Positions 9,117 through 17,852 of a stretch of 64,000 nt of DNA are shown here, in pieces (the first letter of the stretch is position 1; each line of letters opens with the position of its first letter). The position numbers were made by a program, and so were the translations under genes. Origin of the DNA: Klebsiella pneumoniae (lineage in GTDB: Bacteria; Pseudomonadota; Gammaproteobacteria; Eutrophobiales; Eutrophobiaceae); assembly GCA_945878555.1 (NCBI GenBank), contig CAMDWI010000006.1:119751-183750 (forward strand), in the 5' to 3' direction. Under the pieces are notes generated by a model that did no database searches, had not been told where the DNA came from, and worked only from the letters and a program-made list of their open reading frames with translations.

Positions 9117-9596
9117 ATGAGACATTATGAAATAGTATTTCTGGTTCATCCGGACCAGAGCGAGCAGGTGCCGGCCATGATCGAGCGTTATCGCACGATG
9201 ATCGAGTCCGGTAATGGCGTTATCCACAGACTCGAAGACTGGGGCCGCCGTCTGCTGGCCTATCCCATCAACAAGGTTCACAAGGCACACTACGTGCTGA
9301 TGAATATCGAATGTAACCAGGAAACGCTGACCCAGTTAAACAGCGCCTTCCGTTATAACGATGCCGTCATCCGTGATCTGGTTATCAGCAGGGACTCGGC
9401 GGATACACAGCCATCGTTCCTGGCAAAGAGCAAGGAAGAGCAGGAAGAGCAGGAAAAGCTGAAAGCCATGCGCGAATCAGCCGCCAGCTCAGCACAGACT
9501 GACGAATCCACCGCCGAAGCAACAGTTGCAGATGCAGCTGTTGCCGATACGGACGCTGCAGCAGATGCCGGTGCCGAAGCCGACACCGTTGCCTGA
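9117..9596 (+). CDS. rpsF: 30S ribosomal protein S6
   Basis: A 159-residue S6 beginning [18 protein letters not shown], the canonical start. For this reason ATG at 9117 is preferred to the in-frame GTG at 9105; GAGG lies upstream of 9117. S6 binds S18 in the platform of the 30S subunit. The C-terminal tail is long and acidic (Glu/Ala/Asp-rich, from about residue 105), resembling the glutamate tail region that RimK modifies in other species, but unusually Ala/Asp-rich. First gene of rpsF-rpsR-(DUF2232)-rplI. Confidence 0.97.
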   Translation: MRHYEIVFLVHPDQSEQVPAMIERYRTMIESGNGVIHRLEDWGRRLLAYPINKVHKAHYVLMNIECNQETLTQLNSAFRYNDAVIRDLVISRDSADTQPSFLAKSKEEQEEQEKLKAMRESAASSAQTDESTAEATVADAAVADTDAAADAGAEADTVA

Positions 9597-9626
9597 AGAT
9601 AACCGATCATTTAAAAGGAACTGACC

Positions 9627-9851
9627 ATGGCACGTTATTTTAGAAGAAAACGCTTCTGCAAATTTACGGCAGAAGGCTATACCGAAATTGATTATAAAGA
9701 TCTGAATACGCTAAAAGGCTATGTTACTGAAACCGGCAAGATCGTACCGAGCCGGGTTTCGGGCACAAATGCCCGTTACCAGAGACAGTTGTCGACGGCT
9801 ATCAAACGGGCGCGCTTTCTGGCCCTGTTGCCGTATTCAGATACACACTAA
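9627..9851 (+). CDS. rpsR: 30S ribosomal protein S18
   Basis: 74 residues, [17 protein letters not shown] to [14 protein letters not shown], full length and strongly conserved. Binds S6 and 16S rRNA in the 30S platform. It follows rpsF by 30 bases, with AAAGGA as ribosome-binding site. Confidence 0.98.
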   Translation: MARYFRRKRFCKFTAEGYTEIDYKDLNTLKGYVTETGKIVPSRVSGTNARYQRQLSTAIKRARFLALLPYSDTH

Positions 9852-9865
9852 AACCGGATCCGGAT

Positions 9866-9904
9866 TGTTTAATGGCAGTCGCTACGCGAGGCTGCCATTA
9901 AACA
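9866..9904 (+). repeat. Long perfect hairpin between rpsR and the DUF2232 gene
   Basis: TGTTTAATGGCAG (9866-9878) is perfectly complementary to CTGCCATTAAACA (9892-9904). Within the loop TCGC (9879-9882) can pair with GCGA (9886-9889). No T-tract follows, so it is not a standard intrinsic terminator. It may be an attenuator, an RNase processing site or an mRNA-stabilising stem that lowers expression of the downstream membrane protein relative to S6/S18. Confidence 0.7.
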
Positions 9905-9970
9905 GGACAGGGCGGAATATCGTGTTTATATCCCGGAACCAGTCATACACGCAGGGTTGATGGCTGACGT

Positions 9971-10873
9971 ATGAACTTTCTGGGTAAATATCTGTTAAGT
10001 GGCAGATTACAGGCTGTCGGTGTCATAAGCCTGATGACTGTACTGTCACTGTTGCTCCCGCCCTTTTCCTACATCATTAGTGGTGCGCCGGTCAGTCTGC
10101 TGGCATTACGAAAAGGGTCTGTGTTCAGTGTGCAGGTGTTATTTGGGTCCTTGTTACTGACCTCGTTGTTCGGGCATTTTACCAGCGCCGGTACGGCGCT
10201 GGGCGCGGCCTACGCCGCGGGTGTCTGGTTTCCGGTGTGGCTGGTCTCGATCATACTGCGGTTGACCGAGTCGCAGACGATGCTGATGCTTGGCGTTGCT
10301 GCCATCGGTGTGCTGATGGTGATCGGCAGTTTTGTTTACAATGCTGAACTGACTTTGTTATGGCAGACCTGGCGAGATCAGTTTTTGCAGCAGGGATTTT
10401 CGGAATCAGAGTCGGTCCAGATTGGGCAGATGTTTGATTCCACACTGCCATTGCTGAACGGGATCATGGCAGCCGGCCTGGTGCTTAGTCTGGCCTGCAC
10501 GGTGCTGCTGGCACGCTGGTGGCAATCAAGGATGTTTAACCCGGGCGGATTCCGGACCGAGTTCCAGAAGTTGTTATTGCCCCGCTGGTTGAGCCTGGTC
10601 ACCTTTGGCTTTCTGGCGTTAAGTCTGGTTGATACAGGCGATTACCAGTGGCAAATACGCAGTTTGTTGATTGTATTGATTGTGATACAGATTTTTCAGG
10701 GCATCGCCAGTGTACACCGGATTATTGAGCGCCGGGGTATGTCGTCAAACTGGTTGATTGCCATGTACGCCTTTATGCTGGTATTACCGCAGATGGCCTT
10801 GTTTCTGGCTTGTATTGGTATGGTGGATGGGTGGAACAGACAACGAAAATCCCCGCCTGCAGATCAGGTATAG
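9971..10873 (+). CDS. DUF2232 (YybS-like) multi-pass membrane protein
   Basis: A 300-residue membrane protein with about eight hydrophobic segments, e.g. LQAVGVISLMTVLSLLLPPF near the start and MYAFMLVLPQMALFLACIG near the end. It sits between rpsR and rplI, where gammaproteobacteria commonly carry a DUF2232/YybS-family gene of unknown function. Identification rests on position and topology; I see no catalytic motif. It is transcribed with the ribosomal protein genes. Confidence 0.75.
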   Translation: MNFLGKYLLSGRLQAVGVISLMTVLSLLLPPFSYIISGAPVSLLALRKGSVFSVQVLFGSLLLTSLFGHFTSAGTALGAAYAAGVWFPVWLVSIILRLTESQTMLMLGVAAIGVLMVIGSFVYNAELTLLWQTWRDQFLQQGFSESESVQIGQMFDSTLPLLNGIMAAGLVLSLACTVLLARWWQSRMFNPGGFRTEFQKLLLPRWLSLVTFGFLALSLVDTGDYQWQIRSLLIVLIVIQIFQGIASVHRIIERRGMSSNWLIAMYAFMLVLPQMALFLACIGMVDGWNRQRKSPPADQV

Positions 10874-10909
10874 GTATGATATTATTATTCAAATAGTAAG
10901 GAGCGATTT

Positions 10910-11359
10910 ATGGATGTAATCTTGCTGGAAAAAGTACGTAATCTGGGGAATCTGGGTGACCAGGTCTCTGTCAAGCCGGGATACGGCCGTAATTTTCTTA
11001 TCCCGAATGGCAAGGCAGTACCCGCCACCAAACCGAATATTGAAAAGTTTGAAGCCAGACGTGCGGAACTTGAACGCGCCCAGGCCGATATACTGGCACG
11101 CGCAACCGCAAGGTCCGAGCAGCTGAGCGGTGTGGTCATCGAACTGAAACGCAAGGCCGGTGCAGAAGGTAAGTTGTACGGCTCTGTTGGCACAATGGAT
11201 ATCGCCGAGAACGTCACTGCTACCGGTGTGGAACTGGCCAGGCAGGAGATCAGATTACCGGAAGGTCCTTTCCGTAATATCGGCGAATTTGATGTCGAAA
11301 TACACCTGCATTCCGATGTAAAGGCGACCATCAAGGTCAACATCGTTCCTGAGGAATAA
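10910..11359 (+). CDS. rplI: 50S ribosomal protein L9
   Basis: 149 residues, the standard length. [32 protein letters not shown] is the conserved N-terminal domain (given here as its landmarks MDVILLEKV and [12 protein letters not shown]), followed by the long connecting helix and the C-terminal domain. L9 binds 23S rRNA near the L1 stalk and limits frameshifting. AAGGAG lies upstream of the start. Confidence 0.97.
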   Translation: MDVILLEKVRNLGNLGDQVSVKPGYGRNFLIPNGKAVPATKPNIEKFEARRAELERAQADILARATARSEQLSGVVIELKRKAGAEGKLYGSVGTMDIAENVTATGVELARQEIRLPEGPFRNIGEFDVEIHLHSDVKATIKVNIVPEE

Positions 11360-11363
11360 GCGG

Positions 11364-11407
11364 GGACAATAATTTGTCCTGCGGGTACACTTTCTGTGTC
11401 CCGCAGG
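11364..11407 (+). promoter_or_regulatory. Two overlapping, mutually exclusive hairpins before dnaB
   Basis: Just after rplI, GGACAA (11364-11369) can pair with TTGTCC (11374-11379). The next hairpin, CCTGCGGG (11378-11385) with CCCGCAGG (11400-11407) plus inner ACAC/GTGT, shares CC at 11378-11379, so only one can form fully. No T-tract follows. The arrangement resembles an attenuator or a processing site between the ribosomal genes and dnaB. Confidence 0.5.
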
Positions 11408-11499
11408 ATGCTGTAAAGCCCGGGAACCTGATGTCTGGGGCTATCACGGGACTATCCTGGCAAGTATGAGTTTAACGTTACCGGGGCGATACTACATCC

Positions 11500-12894
11500 A
11501 TGCCTGAAATCGTACGCAAGGATTCTGACGCAGAAACCAGATCATTGAAGATGCCACCTCATTCAATTGAGGCCGAGCAGTCTGTCCTCGGCGGCCTGTT
11601 TCTGGAGCCGGATGCCTGGGCCAAAGTGACCGAGCGACTGCGCCAGGAAGACTTTTACCGACGCGACCACCGAATCATCTTCAACGCGATTGCCGAACTC
11701 GACAGTCATGGCAGTCCGTTTGATCTGGTCACCGTGGCGGAATGGCTGGAAAATAACCAGCAGCTTGATGACGCCGGTGGTCTGGGCTATCTTACTGCAC
11801 TGGCCGATTCGACACCGAGTGCCAGTAATATCTCTGCCTATGCGGACATCGTCCGTAAACGTTCCATCCTCCGACAGCTGGTCCGGGCAACCACCGAGAT
11901 CAGCGATACTGTCTTTAATCCGTCCGGTCGTACCAGTAATGAGATCCTCGATTTTGCCGAGCAATCCATTTTTGAGATAGCCGAGCAGGAATCCCGTGGA
12001 CGCAAGAGTTACAAAAATCTGAAAGACCTGCTCGTCACCACGCTGGAGCGTATCGACGAGCTCTATCACAAGAAGAGCCATATCACCGGCGTGTCCACCG
12101 GCTTCGCTGATTTTGACAGACAGACGGCCGGATTACAGAAATCGGATCTGATCATCGTCGCGGGCCGTCCGTCGATGGGTAAAACCGCGTTTGCGATCAA
12201 TATCGCCGAGCATGCTGTCATCAAGGACGGTATGTCGGTGGCGGTGTTCAGTATGGAAATGTCCGGCGAGCAGTTGTCCATGCGTCTGATGTCCTCGCTG
12301 GGCAGGATAGATCAGCACAAGGTACGTACCGGCAAGCTGGATGATGAAGACTGGCCACGCCTGACTTCAGCGGTCGAGATCCTGAAAGACGCCAAACTGT
12401 TTATTGATGATACCCCGGCATTGACCCCGGCTGAGTTGCGGGCGCGTTGCCGCCGTATCGCGCGTGAGCACACGCTGGACATGGTTATCGTTGACTATCT
12501 GCAATTGATGCAGGTGTCCGGGACCAAGGAAAACCGCGCGACCGAAATATCGGAGATCTCCCGCTCGCTAAAGGCAATGGCGAAGGAACTGAATATACCG
12601 GTGGTGGCGCTGTCGCAGTTAAACCGCAGTCTGGAACAACGACCGAACAAGCGTCCGGTCATGTCGGACCTGCGCGAGTCCGGTGCGATTGAACAGGATG
12701 CTGATATCATCGTCTTCATCTACCGTGATGAGGTTTATGACCCGGAAAGCCCGGACAAGGGCACAGCGGAGATCATCATCGGCAAACAACGTAATGGACC
12801 AATAGGTACGGTCAGACTGTCCTTCCTCGGACGTTATACACGGTTTGAAAATCATGTGGATGACGGTTCCTTTTCGTCGGGTTTTCGTGAATGA
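11500..12894 (+). CDS. dnaB: Replicative DNA helicase DnaB
   Basis: A 464-residue hexameric helicase that unwinds DNA ahead of the replication fork. The N-terminal domain (about 15-120; MPPHSIEAEQSVLGGLFL) interacts with primase. The RecA-like C-terminal domain has Walker A GRPSMGKTA, VFSMEMSGEQL, Walker B-like MVIVDYLQLM and SDLRESGAIEQDADII. No intein is present. It overlaps alr by four bases (ATGA). Confidence 0.98.
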   Translation: MPEIVRKDSDAETRSLKMPPHSIEAEQSVLGGLFLEPDAWAKVTERLRQEDFYRRDHRIIFNAIAELDSHGSPFDLVTVAEWLENNQQLDDAGGLGYLTALADSTPSASNISAYADIVRKRSILRQLVRATTEISDTVFNPSGRTSNEILDFAEQSIFEIAEQESRGRKSYKNLKDLLVTTLERIDELYHKKSHITGVSTGFADFDRQTAGLQKSDLIIVAGRPSMGKTAFAINIAEHAVIKDGMSVAVFSMEMSGEQLSMRLMSSLGRIDQHKVRTGKLDDEDWPRLTSAVEILKDAKLFIDDTPALTPAELRARCRRIAREHTLDMVIVDYLQLMQVSGTKENRATEISEISRSLKAMAKELNIPVVALSQLNRSLEQRPNKRPVMSDLRESGAIEQDADIIVFIYRDEVYDPESPDKGTAEIIIGKQRNGPIGTVRLSFLGRYTRFENHVDDGSFSSGFRE

Positions 12895-13970
12895 GTCGAC
12901 CCGCCCGGGTCATCATCGACCTCGCTGCGCTCCACCATAATTTTTCCAGGATACGTACGCTGGCACCCGCCAGCAGGGTCATCGCGGTGGTCAAGGCCGA
13001 GGCCTACGGTCACGGTCTAATCCGTATTGCGCGCGCCCTGAAGCACACCGATGCGTTTGGTGTGGCCTGTCTGGAAGAGGCGATGGAACTTCGTGATGCC
13101 GGGATCACTCAGCCTGTCATCCTGCTGGAAGGGGCGTATTCCGCTGCCGAGTTGCATGATATTGATCGGTTGCAACTGGATATGGTCGTTCATCATGCGG
13201 ATCAACTGGCCATGCTCGAACAGCATAAAGCAGATACACCGATCAAGGTCTGGCTGAAGGTGGATTCGGGCATGCACAGACTCGGGTTCGACCTGCGTGA
13301 TGTCACAAGCAGCTATAAACGACTGCAACAATGTCAGGCAGTGCATCCACAAATCAGTCTGATGACTCATATGGCCAATGCGAGCAACCCGGACTCACCG
13401 ATGACGCTGACGCAGTTGCAGCGATTCAACGAGACCTGCACCGGACTAACAGGTGCACGTTCCATCGCCAATTCCGCCAGCCTGCTGGCCTGGCCACAAA
13501 CACATGCCGATTATGTCCGTCCCGGACTGATGCTGTATGGCGTCTCACCGATGGACGGTGGTAATGCCACAGACCATGGACTGTTACCGGTCATGTCCTT
13601 GCAGTCAACGCTGATCTCGGTCCGTCAGGTCGCCAGGGGTGAGCCTGTGGGTTATGGTGCAGACTGGTTCTGTCCGGAAGCGATGCCGGTGGGTATCGTG
13701 GCCACCGGGTATGGCGATGGCTTTCCCCGTCACGGGCGTACCGGCACGCCAATCATGATCAATGGCAAACGTGCCCAGATTATTGGCAATCCCTCTATGG
13801 ACATGATTACCGTTGACCTGCGCAATGTGCCCGACGCGAAAACCGGTGACCCGGTGGAATTGTGGGGTAAATTGTTGCCGGTAGAAGAAGTCGCCAGACA
13901 TGCAAAGACCATCCCCTATGAACTGCTCTGTGCCGTGCACAAGCGGCTGACGGTTAGTGTCCATGAGTAA
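12891..13970 (+). CDS. alr: Alanine racemase
   Basis: A 359-residue PLP-dependent enzyme that makes D-alanine for peptidoglycan. The lysine that binds PLP is in AVVKAEAYGHG. The second catalytic base is the tyrosine of the GYGADW segment in the C-terminal beta domain. The family landmarks KVDSGMHRLGF and MLYGVSPM are present. The ATGA overlap with dnaB indicates coupled translation; the end overlaps radA by eight bases. Confidence 0.96.
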   Translation: MSRPARVIIDLAALHHNFSRIRTLAPASRVIAVVKAEAYGHGLIRIARALKHTDAFGVACLEEAMELRDAGITQPVILLEGAYSAAELHDIDRLQLDMVVHHADQLAMLEQHKADTPIKVWLKVDSGMHRLGFDLRDVTSSYKRLQQCQAVHPQISLMTHMANASNPDSPMTLTQLQRFNETCTGLTGARSIANSASLLAWPQTHADYVRPGLMLYGVSPMDGGNATDHGLLPVMSLQSTLISVRQVARGEPVGYGADWFCPEAMPVGIVATGYGDGFPRHGRTGTPIMINGKRAQIIGNPSMDMITVDLRNVPDAKTGDPVELWGKLLPVEEVARHAKTIPYELLCAVHKRLTVSVHE

Positions 13971-15339
13971 GCTCAAAATCCGCTATCAGTGCAATAGCTG
14001 CGGAGCAATCACCCCGAAATGGACCGGACAATGCCCGGAGTGTCAGGCCTGGAATTCATTATCAGAAACGGCGATTGAAAAGGAATCCCGCACTGATCGG
14101 ATCAAATCACACCAGCTCTCACCGCCGCAAGTTCGTACACTGGATGACGTACCGGCAGGCGAGCAGGCGCGTTCCCAGTCCGGCATCTCGGAACTGGATC
14201 GTGTACTCGGCGGTGGTATCGTCGGCGGTTCCGTTATCCTGATCGGCGGTGATCCCGGTATTGGCAAGTCCACGCTACTGATACAGATGATCGCCTCGCT
14301 GAATGATCAGACTGGTCTGAAGACGCTTTATGTGTCAGGTGAAGAATCAATCGAGCAGATCAGCATGCGCGCACGTCGACTGGATCTGAAGCTGGAAAAA
14401 CTGCGCACGCTGACTGAAAACCATCTGGAACAGATCTTCGCCATTACCAGGGTCGAGAAACCCCAGATCATCATTATTGATTCGATACAGACTGTGTACA
14501 CAGAGATACTCCAGTCCGCACCCGGCTCGGTCGCACAGGTCCGTGAATGCGCCGCCCAGCTGGTGCGCTTTGCCAAACAGACAAATACCACTGTCATTCT
14601 CGTCGGTCACGTCACCAAGGAAGGCACACTCGCCGGTCCCCGCGTGCTTGAACACATGGTAGATACTGTCTTGTATTTTGAGGGTGATACCGCCGGGCGT
14701 TACCGCGTCATCCGCGCTGTGAAAAACCGCTTCGGTGCGGTCAACGAACTCGGTGTGTTCGCGATGACCGACAAGGGACTGCGTGAGGTCAACAATCCCT
14801 CCGCCATATTCCTGTCCCGTCATGAAGGCAATGTCTCGGGCAGCCTCGTGATGGTCACCCGTGAAGGCACCCGACCACTGCTGGTCGAGGTGCAGGCACT
14901 GGTAGACAGCTCCCATTCAAACCAGCCGCGTCGGGTAACCGTCGGGCTGGAACAAAACCGGCTGGTCATGTTGCTCGCCGTGTTACATCGTCATGCCGGT
15001 ATCGTCACCTATGATCAGGACATCTTTATCAACGTGGTTGGTGGTGTGCGTATCGGCGAGACCGGTGCCGATTTGCCTCTCCTGCTGGCCATCCTCTCCA
15101 GCTTGCGTAACCAGCCCTTACCGCGTGACCTCGTTGTGTTTGGCGAGATTGGACTCGCCGGCGAAGTGCGGCCGATACAGGGCGGGGCAGAGCGCTTATA
15201 TGAGGCGGCAAAACACGGATTCAAACAGGCTATTGTGCCGAAGGCGAATATGCCAAAGCAGCCGATTGAGGGACTGAAGATCACAGCCGTGTCACGTTTG
15301 TCTGAAATTATTGATAATCTTCCCGCAGCAGATAGATAA
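13963..15339 (+). CDS. radA: DNA repair protein RadA
   Basis: A 458-residue RecA-related protein that promotes branch migration during homologous recombination. The N-terminal zinc finger has two CxxC pairs (CNSC and CPEC). Then come Walker A GGDPGIGKST, the RadA-specific KNRFG motif (VKNRFGAVNELGVF) and a C-terminal Lon-protease-like domain (GGVRIGETGADLPLLLAIL). ATG at 13963 is chosen (MSKLKIRYQC is the usual start); a GTG two codons earlier is possible. It overlaps the end of alr by eight bases. Confidence 0.97.
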   Translation: MSKLKIRYQCNSCGAITPKWTGQCPECQAWNSLSETAIEKESRTDRIKSHQLSPPQVRTLDDVPAGEQARSQSGISELDRVLGGGIVGGSVILIGGDPGIGKSTLLIQMIASLNDQTGLKTLYVSGEESIEQISMRARRLDLKLEKLRTLTENHLEQIFAITRVEKPQIIIIDSIQTVYTEILQSAPGSVAQVRECAAQLVRFAKQTNTTVILVGHVTKEGTLAGPRVLEHMVDTVLYFEGDTAGRYRVIRAVKNRFGAVNELGVFAMTDKGLREVNNPSAIFLSRHEGNVSGSLVMVTREGTRPLLVEVQALVDSSHSNQPRRVTVGLEQNRLVMLLAVLHRHAGIVTYDQDIFINVVGGVRIGETGADLPLLLAILSSLRNQPLPRDLVVFGEIGLAGEVRPIQGGAERLYEAAKHGFKQAIVPKANMPKQPIEGLKITAVSRLSEIIDNLPAADR

Positions 15340-15357
15340 GGAAATTTACGCACTATC

Positions 15358-15471
15358 AGCTCTGCAGAGCTATCCGGTCTGGTTGTGAAAGACCGTGTGC
15401 CGCATGGATGCGGCACCCGAGCCTACATGGACGTATTTACGGTGTGTCTGGAACGACCAGACCGGATAGCT
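15358..15471. repeat. 114-bp nested inverted-repeat element after radA
   Basis: The outer arms AGCTATCCGGTCTGGT (15368-15383) and ACCAGACCGGATAGCT (15456-15471) are perfect complements of 16 bp. Inside are ACCGT/ACGGT (15392-15396 with 15439-15443) and a strong hairpin, GTGCCGCA TGGA TGCGGCAC (15397-15416). The left arm also overlaps the palindrome AGCTCTGCAGAGCT (15358-15371). It lies between the convergent genes radA and the CorC-like gene. It could act as a bidirectional terminator, a structured RNA, or a short non-autonomous palindromic element. Confidence 0.7.
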
Positions 15472-15508
15472 GAAATGCCCGGAGATGGCACGTAATCCGA
15501 TCCGCGAA

Positions 15509-16795
15509 CTACCCCGTCGTCTCCAGATCCGACGCCAGTGTCTGTTCAAAAATTCTGACCGTCTTCACCGCATTATCAGCAATCTGCATAATCTCGACAG
15601 TGAATCGGCCAATACGCAGGCTGGTCCCCGGGTCCGGAATCGTCTCCAGTGTTTCGAGGATCAGCCCGTTCAAGGTCTTGGGACCGTCAGTTGGCAGATC
15701 CCAATGCAATTGCCGGTTGATGTCACGTATCATCGCCGTCCCGTCTATCATCACCGTGCCATCCGGCTGCAGATGGATGTCCTGATTGAATGTCTGGATG
15801 TCAGTGGTGAACTCACCCACAATTTCTTCGAGGATGTCTTCCAGCGTGACTATACCCTGGATGTCGCCATATTCATCTACAACCAGTCCCATGCGGATCT
15901 TCTGGCGCTGGAAATTGCGTAGCTGGATGTGCAGCGGTGTACCCAAGGGGACAAAATACGGTTCCCTGGTATAGGCAAGCAGGCCCTCGGATGAAAACTC
16001 TTCCTTGTCTGCCAGTATGCGCGGGAATTGTCTGACGTGTAACACACCGATAACGTTATCAATATTATCGCGATAGACGGGCAGACGCGTATGTTGACAG
16101 TTGCTTATCTGCTCGATAATTTCCTCGGGGGATTCATTGATATCAATGCCATTGATATCATTGCGCTGGACCATGATCTCATCAACGGTGATATTCTCAA
16201 GGTCAAGAATACTGATCAACATGCGCTGATGTCGTTTCGGGATCATATTGCCCGCTTCCAGCACGATCGTACGTAACTCGTCCCGGCTCAGTGGCAGACT
16301 GTCACCCGCCTCGGATTTCATTCCAACCATTGACATCATGCTGCTTGCCAGACGATTTATCAGCCAGATAAACGGGTAGAATACCTTGTCAAGGAATGTC
16401 AGTAGATAGGAGGCGGGGAATGCAACCTTTTCCGGATAAAAAGCTGCGATTGTCTTCGGAATCACCTCGCCAAATATCAGGATTAATACCGCGAGAACCA
16501 TTGTGGCAATTGCGATGCCTGCTTCGCCATGTAACTTGAGCCCGATAACGGTAGCGACCGACGCGGCCGCTGCATTGATAAGTGTATTGCCAAACAGGAT
16601 CAGTCCAAGCAGTTTATCGGGTTTGGCCAGCAGTTTGTCGACCAGTATGGCTGATCGATTACCTTCCTTGACCAGATGCCGCAGGCGATAGCGGTTCAGT
16701 GTCATCATGCTGGTTTCCGAGCTGGAAAAGAAGGCAGACATCAGAAACAGTACAAACAGGATCAGTCCAAGTGCTTGTAGGGAAATATCATCCAT
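15509..16795 (-). CDS. CNNM/CorC-type membrane protein with CBS domains
   Basis: A 428-residue protein of the HlyC/CorC (TlyC, YfjD-like) family. An N-terminal DUF21/CNNM membrane domain (about residues 1-190; FFSSSETSMMTLNRYRLRHL, GLILFGNTLINAAAA, FGEVIPKTIAA) is followed by a CBS pair (about 205-330, with GLVVDEYGDIQGIVTLEDILE) and a C-terminal CorC_HlyC domain. Relatives are implicated in Mg2+/Co2+ homeostasis. It lies next to the CcsA-like gene and ffh, a conserved gammaproteobacterial arrangement. The start is ATG at 16795. Confidence 0.92.
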   Translation of the reverse strand: MDDISLQALGLILFVLFLMSAFFSSSETSMMTLNRYRLRHLVKEGNRSAILVDKLLAKPDKLLGLILFGNTLINAAAASVATVIGLKLHGEAGIAIATMVLAVLILIFGEVIPKTIAAFYPEKVAFPASYLLTFLDKVFYPFIWLINRLASSMMSMVGMKSEAGDSLPLSRDELRTIVLEAGNMIPKRHQRMLISILDLENITVDEIMVQRNDINGIDINESPEEIIEQISNCQHTRLPVYRDNIDNVIGVLHVRQFPRILADKEEFSSEGLLAYTREPYFVPLGTPLHIQLRNFQRQKIRMGLVVDEYGDIQGIVTLEDILEEIVGEFTTDIQTFNQDIHLQPDGTVMIDGTAMIRDINRQLHWDLPTDGPKTLNGLILETLETIPDPGTSLRIGRFTVEIMQIADNAVKTVRIFEQTLASDLETTG

Positions 16796-16872
16796 GGTTA
16801 TTTCATCAGATCAGGAAAGGTGTAATTCATGAGCAGGTAATTGGTTATATCCTTCAGGAGAAATCGAAATTT

Positions 16873-17688
16873 CTAGATCCTTTGCAGGATCAGTTCAAGC
16901 ACCAGTTTCGAGCCGAAATAGGCGAGCATCAGCAATAAAAATCCGCCCAGGGTAAAACGGACCAGATACTTCCCGCGCCAGCCCCAGGTTGACCTGCCGA
17001 ACAGTACCAGACCAAAAAACAGCCAGGCGAGTACCGACAGCACCGTCTTGTGGACCAGGTGCTGGTCAAACAGGTTCTGGATAAACATCATGCCGGTCGC
17101 CAGCCCCAGACTGAGCAGGAAAAACCCGGTCCACAATAGCTGTACCAGTAATTCTTCCATCGTCTGCATCGGCGGCAGGATACGCATCACCCCAACCGGA
17201 TGGCGCGCACGTAATTGATGTTCCTGAAAGGACAGGATAATCGCCTGTAACGCAGCGATGGCAAGCAGGCTGTAGGCGGCAATAGACAGGATGATATGGA
17301 TATCAAGACCATAATTTCCCGTGCCGCTGATGATACGCTCGCTGGGTAACAGATTTTCGAGCAGCAGTGCCACGGCTGTTGCGGGCAGTATAACCATGGC
17401 GAGATTCTCGGTCGGTTTGGCCAGTGTGGTCAGCACGACCAGCAAGGCCACGGCCCAGCTGACCAGCGACAGGGCATTATAAAAACCCATGTTCATACCG
17501 GCCTCGGTAAAGATGAGCTGATACAGCACAAAGCCATGCAGCAGCAGGGCAAAGCCGCCCGGTATCAGCATTTTCAGATCCGGGGTACCGGAGATGCGGA
17601 CTTCATGCGAGAAAAAGCGCGTACCCAGCCTGACCGTCGTCAGGATGTACAACACTATCGCCAATGATGCTACAAGCAATAAATTCAT
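16873..17688 (-). CDS. ypjD: CcsA/YpjD-family cytochrome c assembly membrane protein
   Basis: A 271-residue inner-membrane protein with about eight transmembrane helices, of the CcmC/CcsA/HemX family. The haem-handling region holds NYGLDIHIILSIAAYSLLAIAA, with its conserved histidine, and a second histidine in LFDQHLVHKTVLSVLAW. Related proteins carry haem for cytochrome c maturation, but the exact role of the YpjD branch beside ffh is unclear. It is divergent from ffh, with 164 bases between the starts, which should contain both promoters. Confidence 0.87.
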   Translation of the reverse strand: MNLLLVASLAIVLYILTTVRLGTRFFSHEVRISGTPDLKMLIPGGFALLLHGFVLYQLIFTEAGMNMGFYNALSLVSWAVALLVVLTTLAKPTENLAMVILPATAVALLLENLLPSERIISGTGNYGLDIHIILSIAAYSLLAIAALQAIILSFQEHQLRARHPVGVMRILPPMQTMEELLVQLLWTGFFLLSLGLATGMMFIQNLFDQHLVHKTVLSVLAWLFFGLVLFGRSTWGWRGKYLVRFTLGGFLLLMLAYFGSKLVLELILQRI

Positions 17689-17852
17689 AAAATCCGTGTG
17701 GATGTCGGTTTCCGATTATAGCGCCCGATGTCAGCGTATACGATAATACCCAAAAACCGGCAAAAAATGCTAATATCGTAAGCCATGGATTTTACACAAA
17801 AATCACCCGATTCGGGTAAATAATTCGTTATTAATCAACAAGGGACACCAGT

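Noticed and set aside
15384..15455. Integron attC site in the radA downstream palindrome
   Set aside because: No matching RYYYAAC and GTTRRRY core sites and no integrase or cassette genes nearby.
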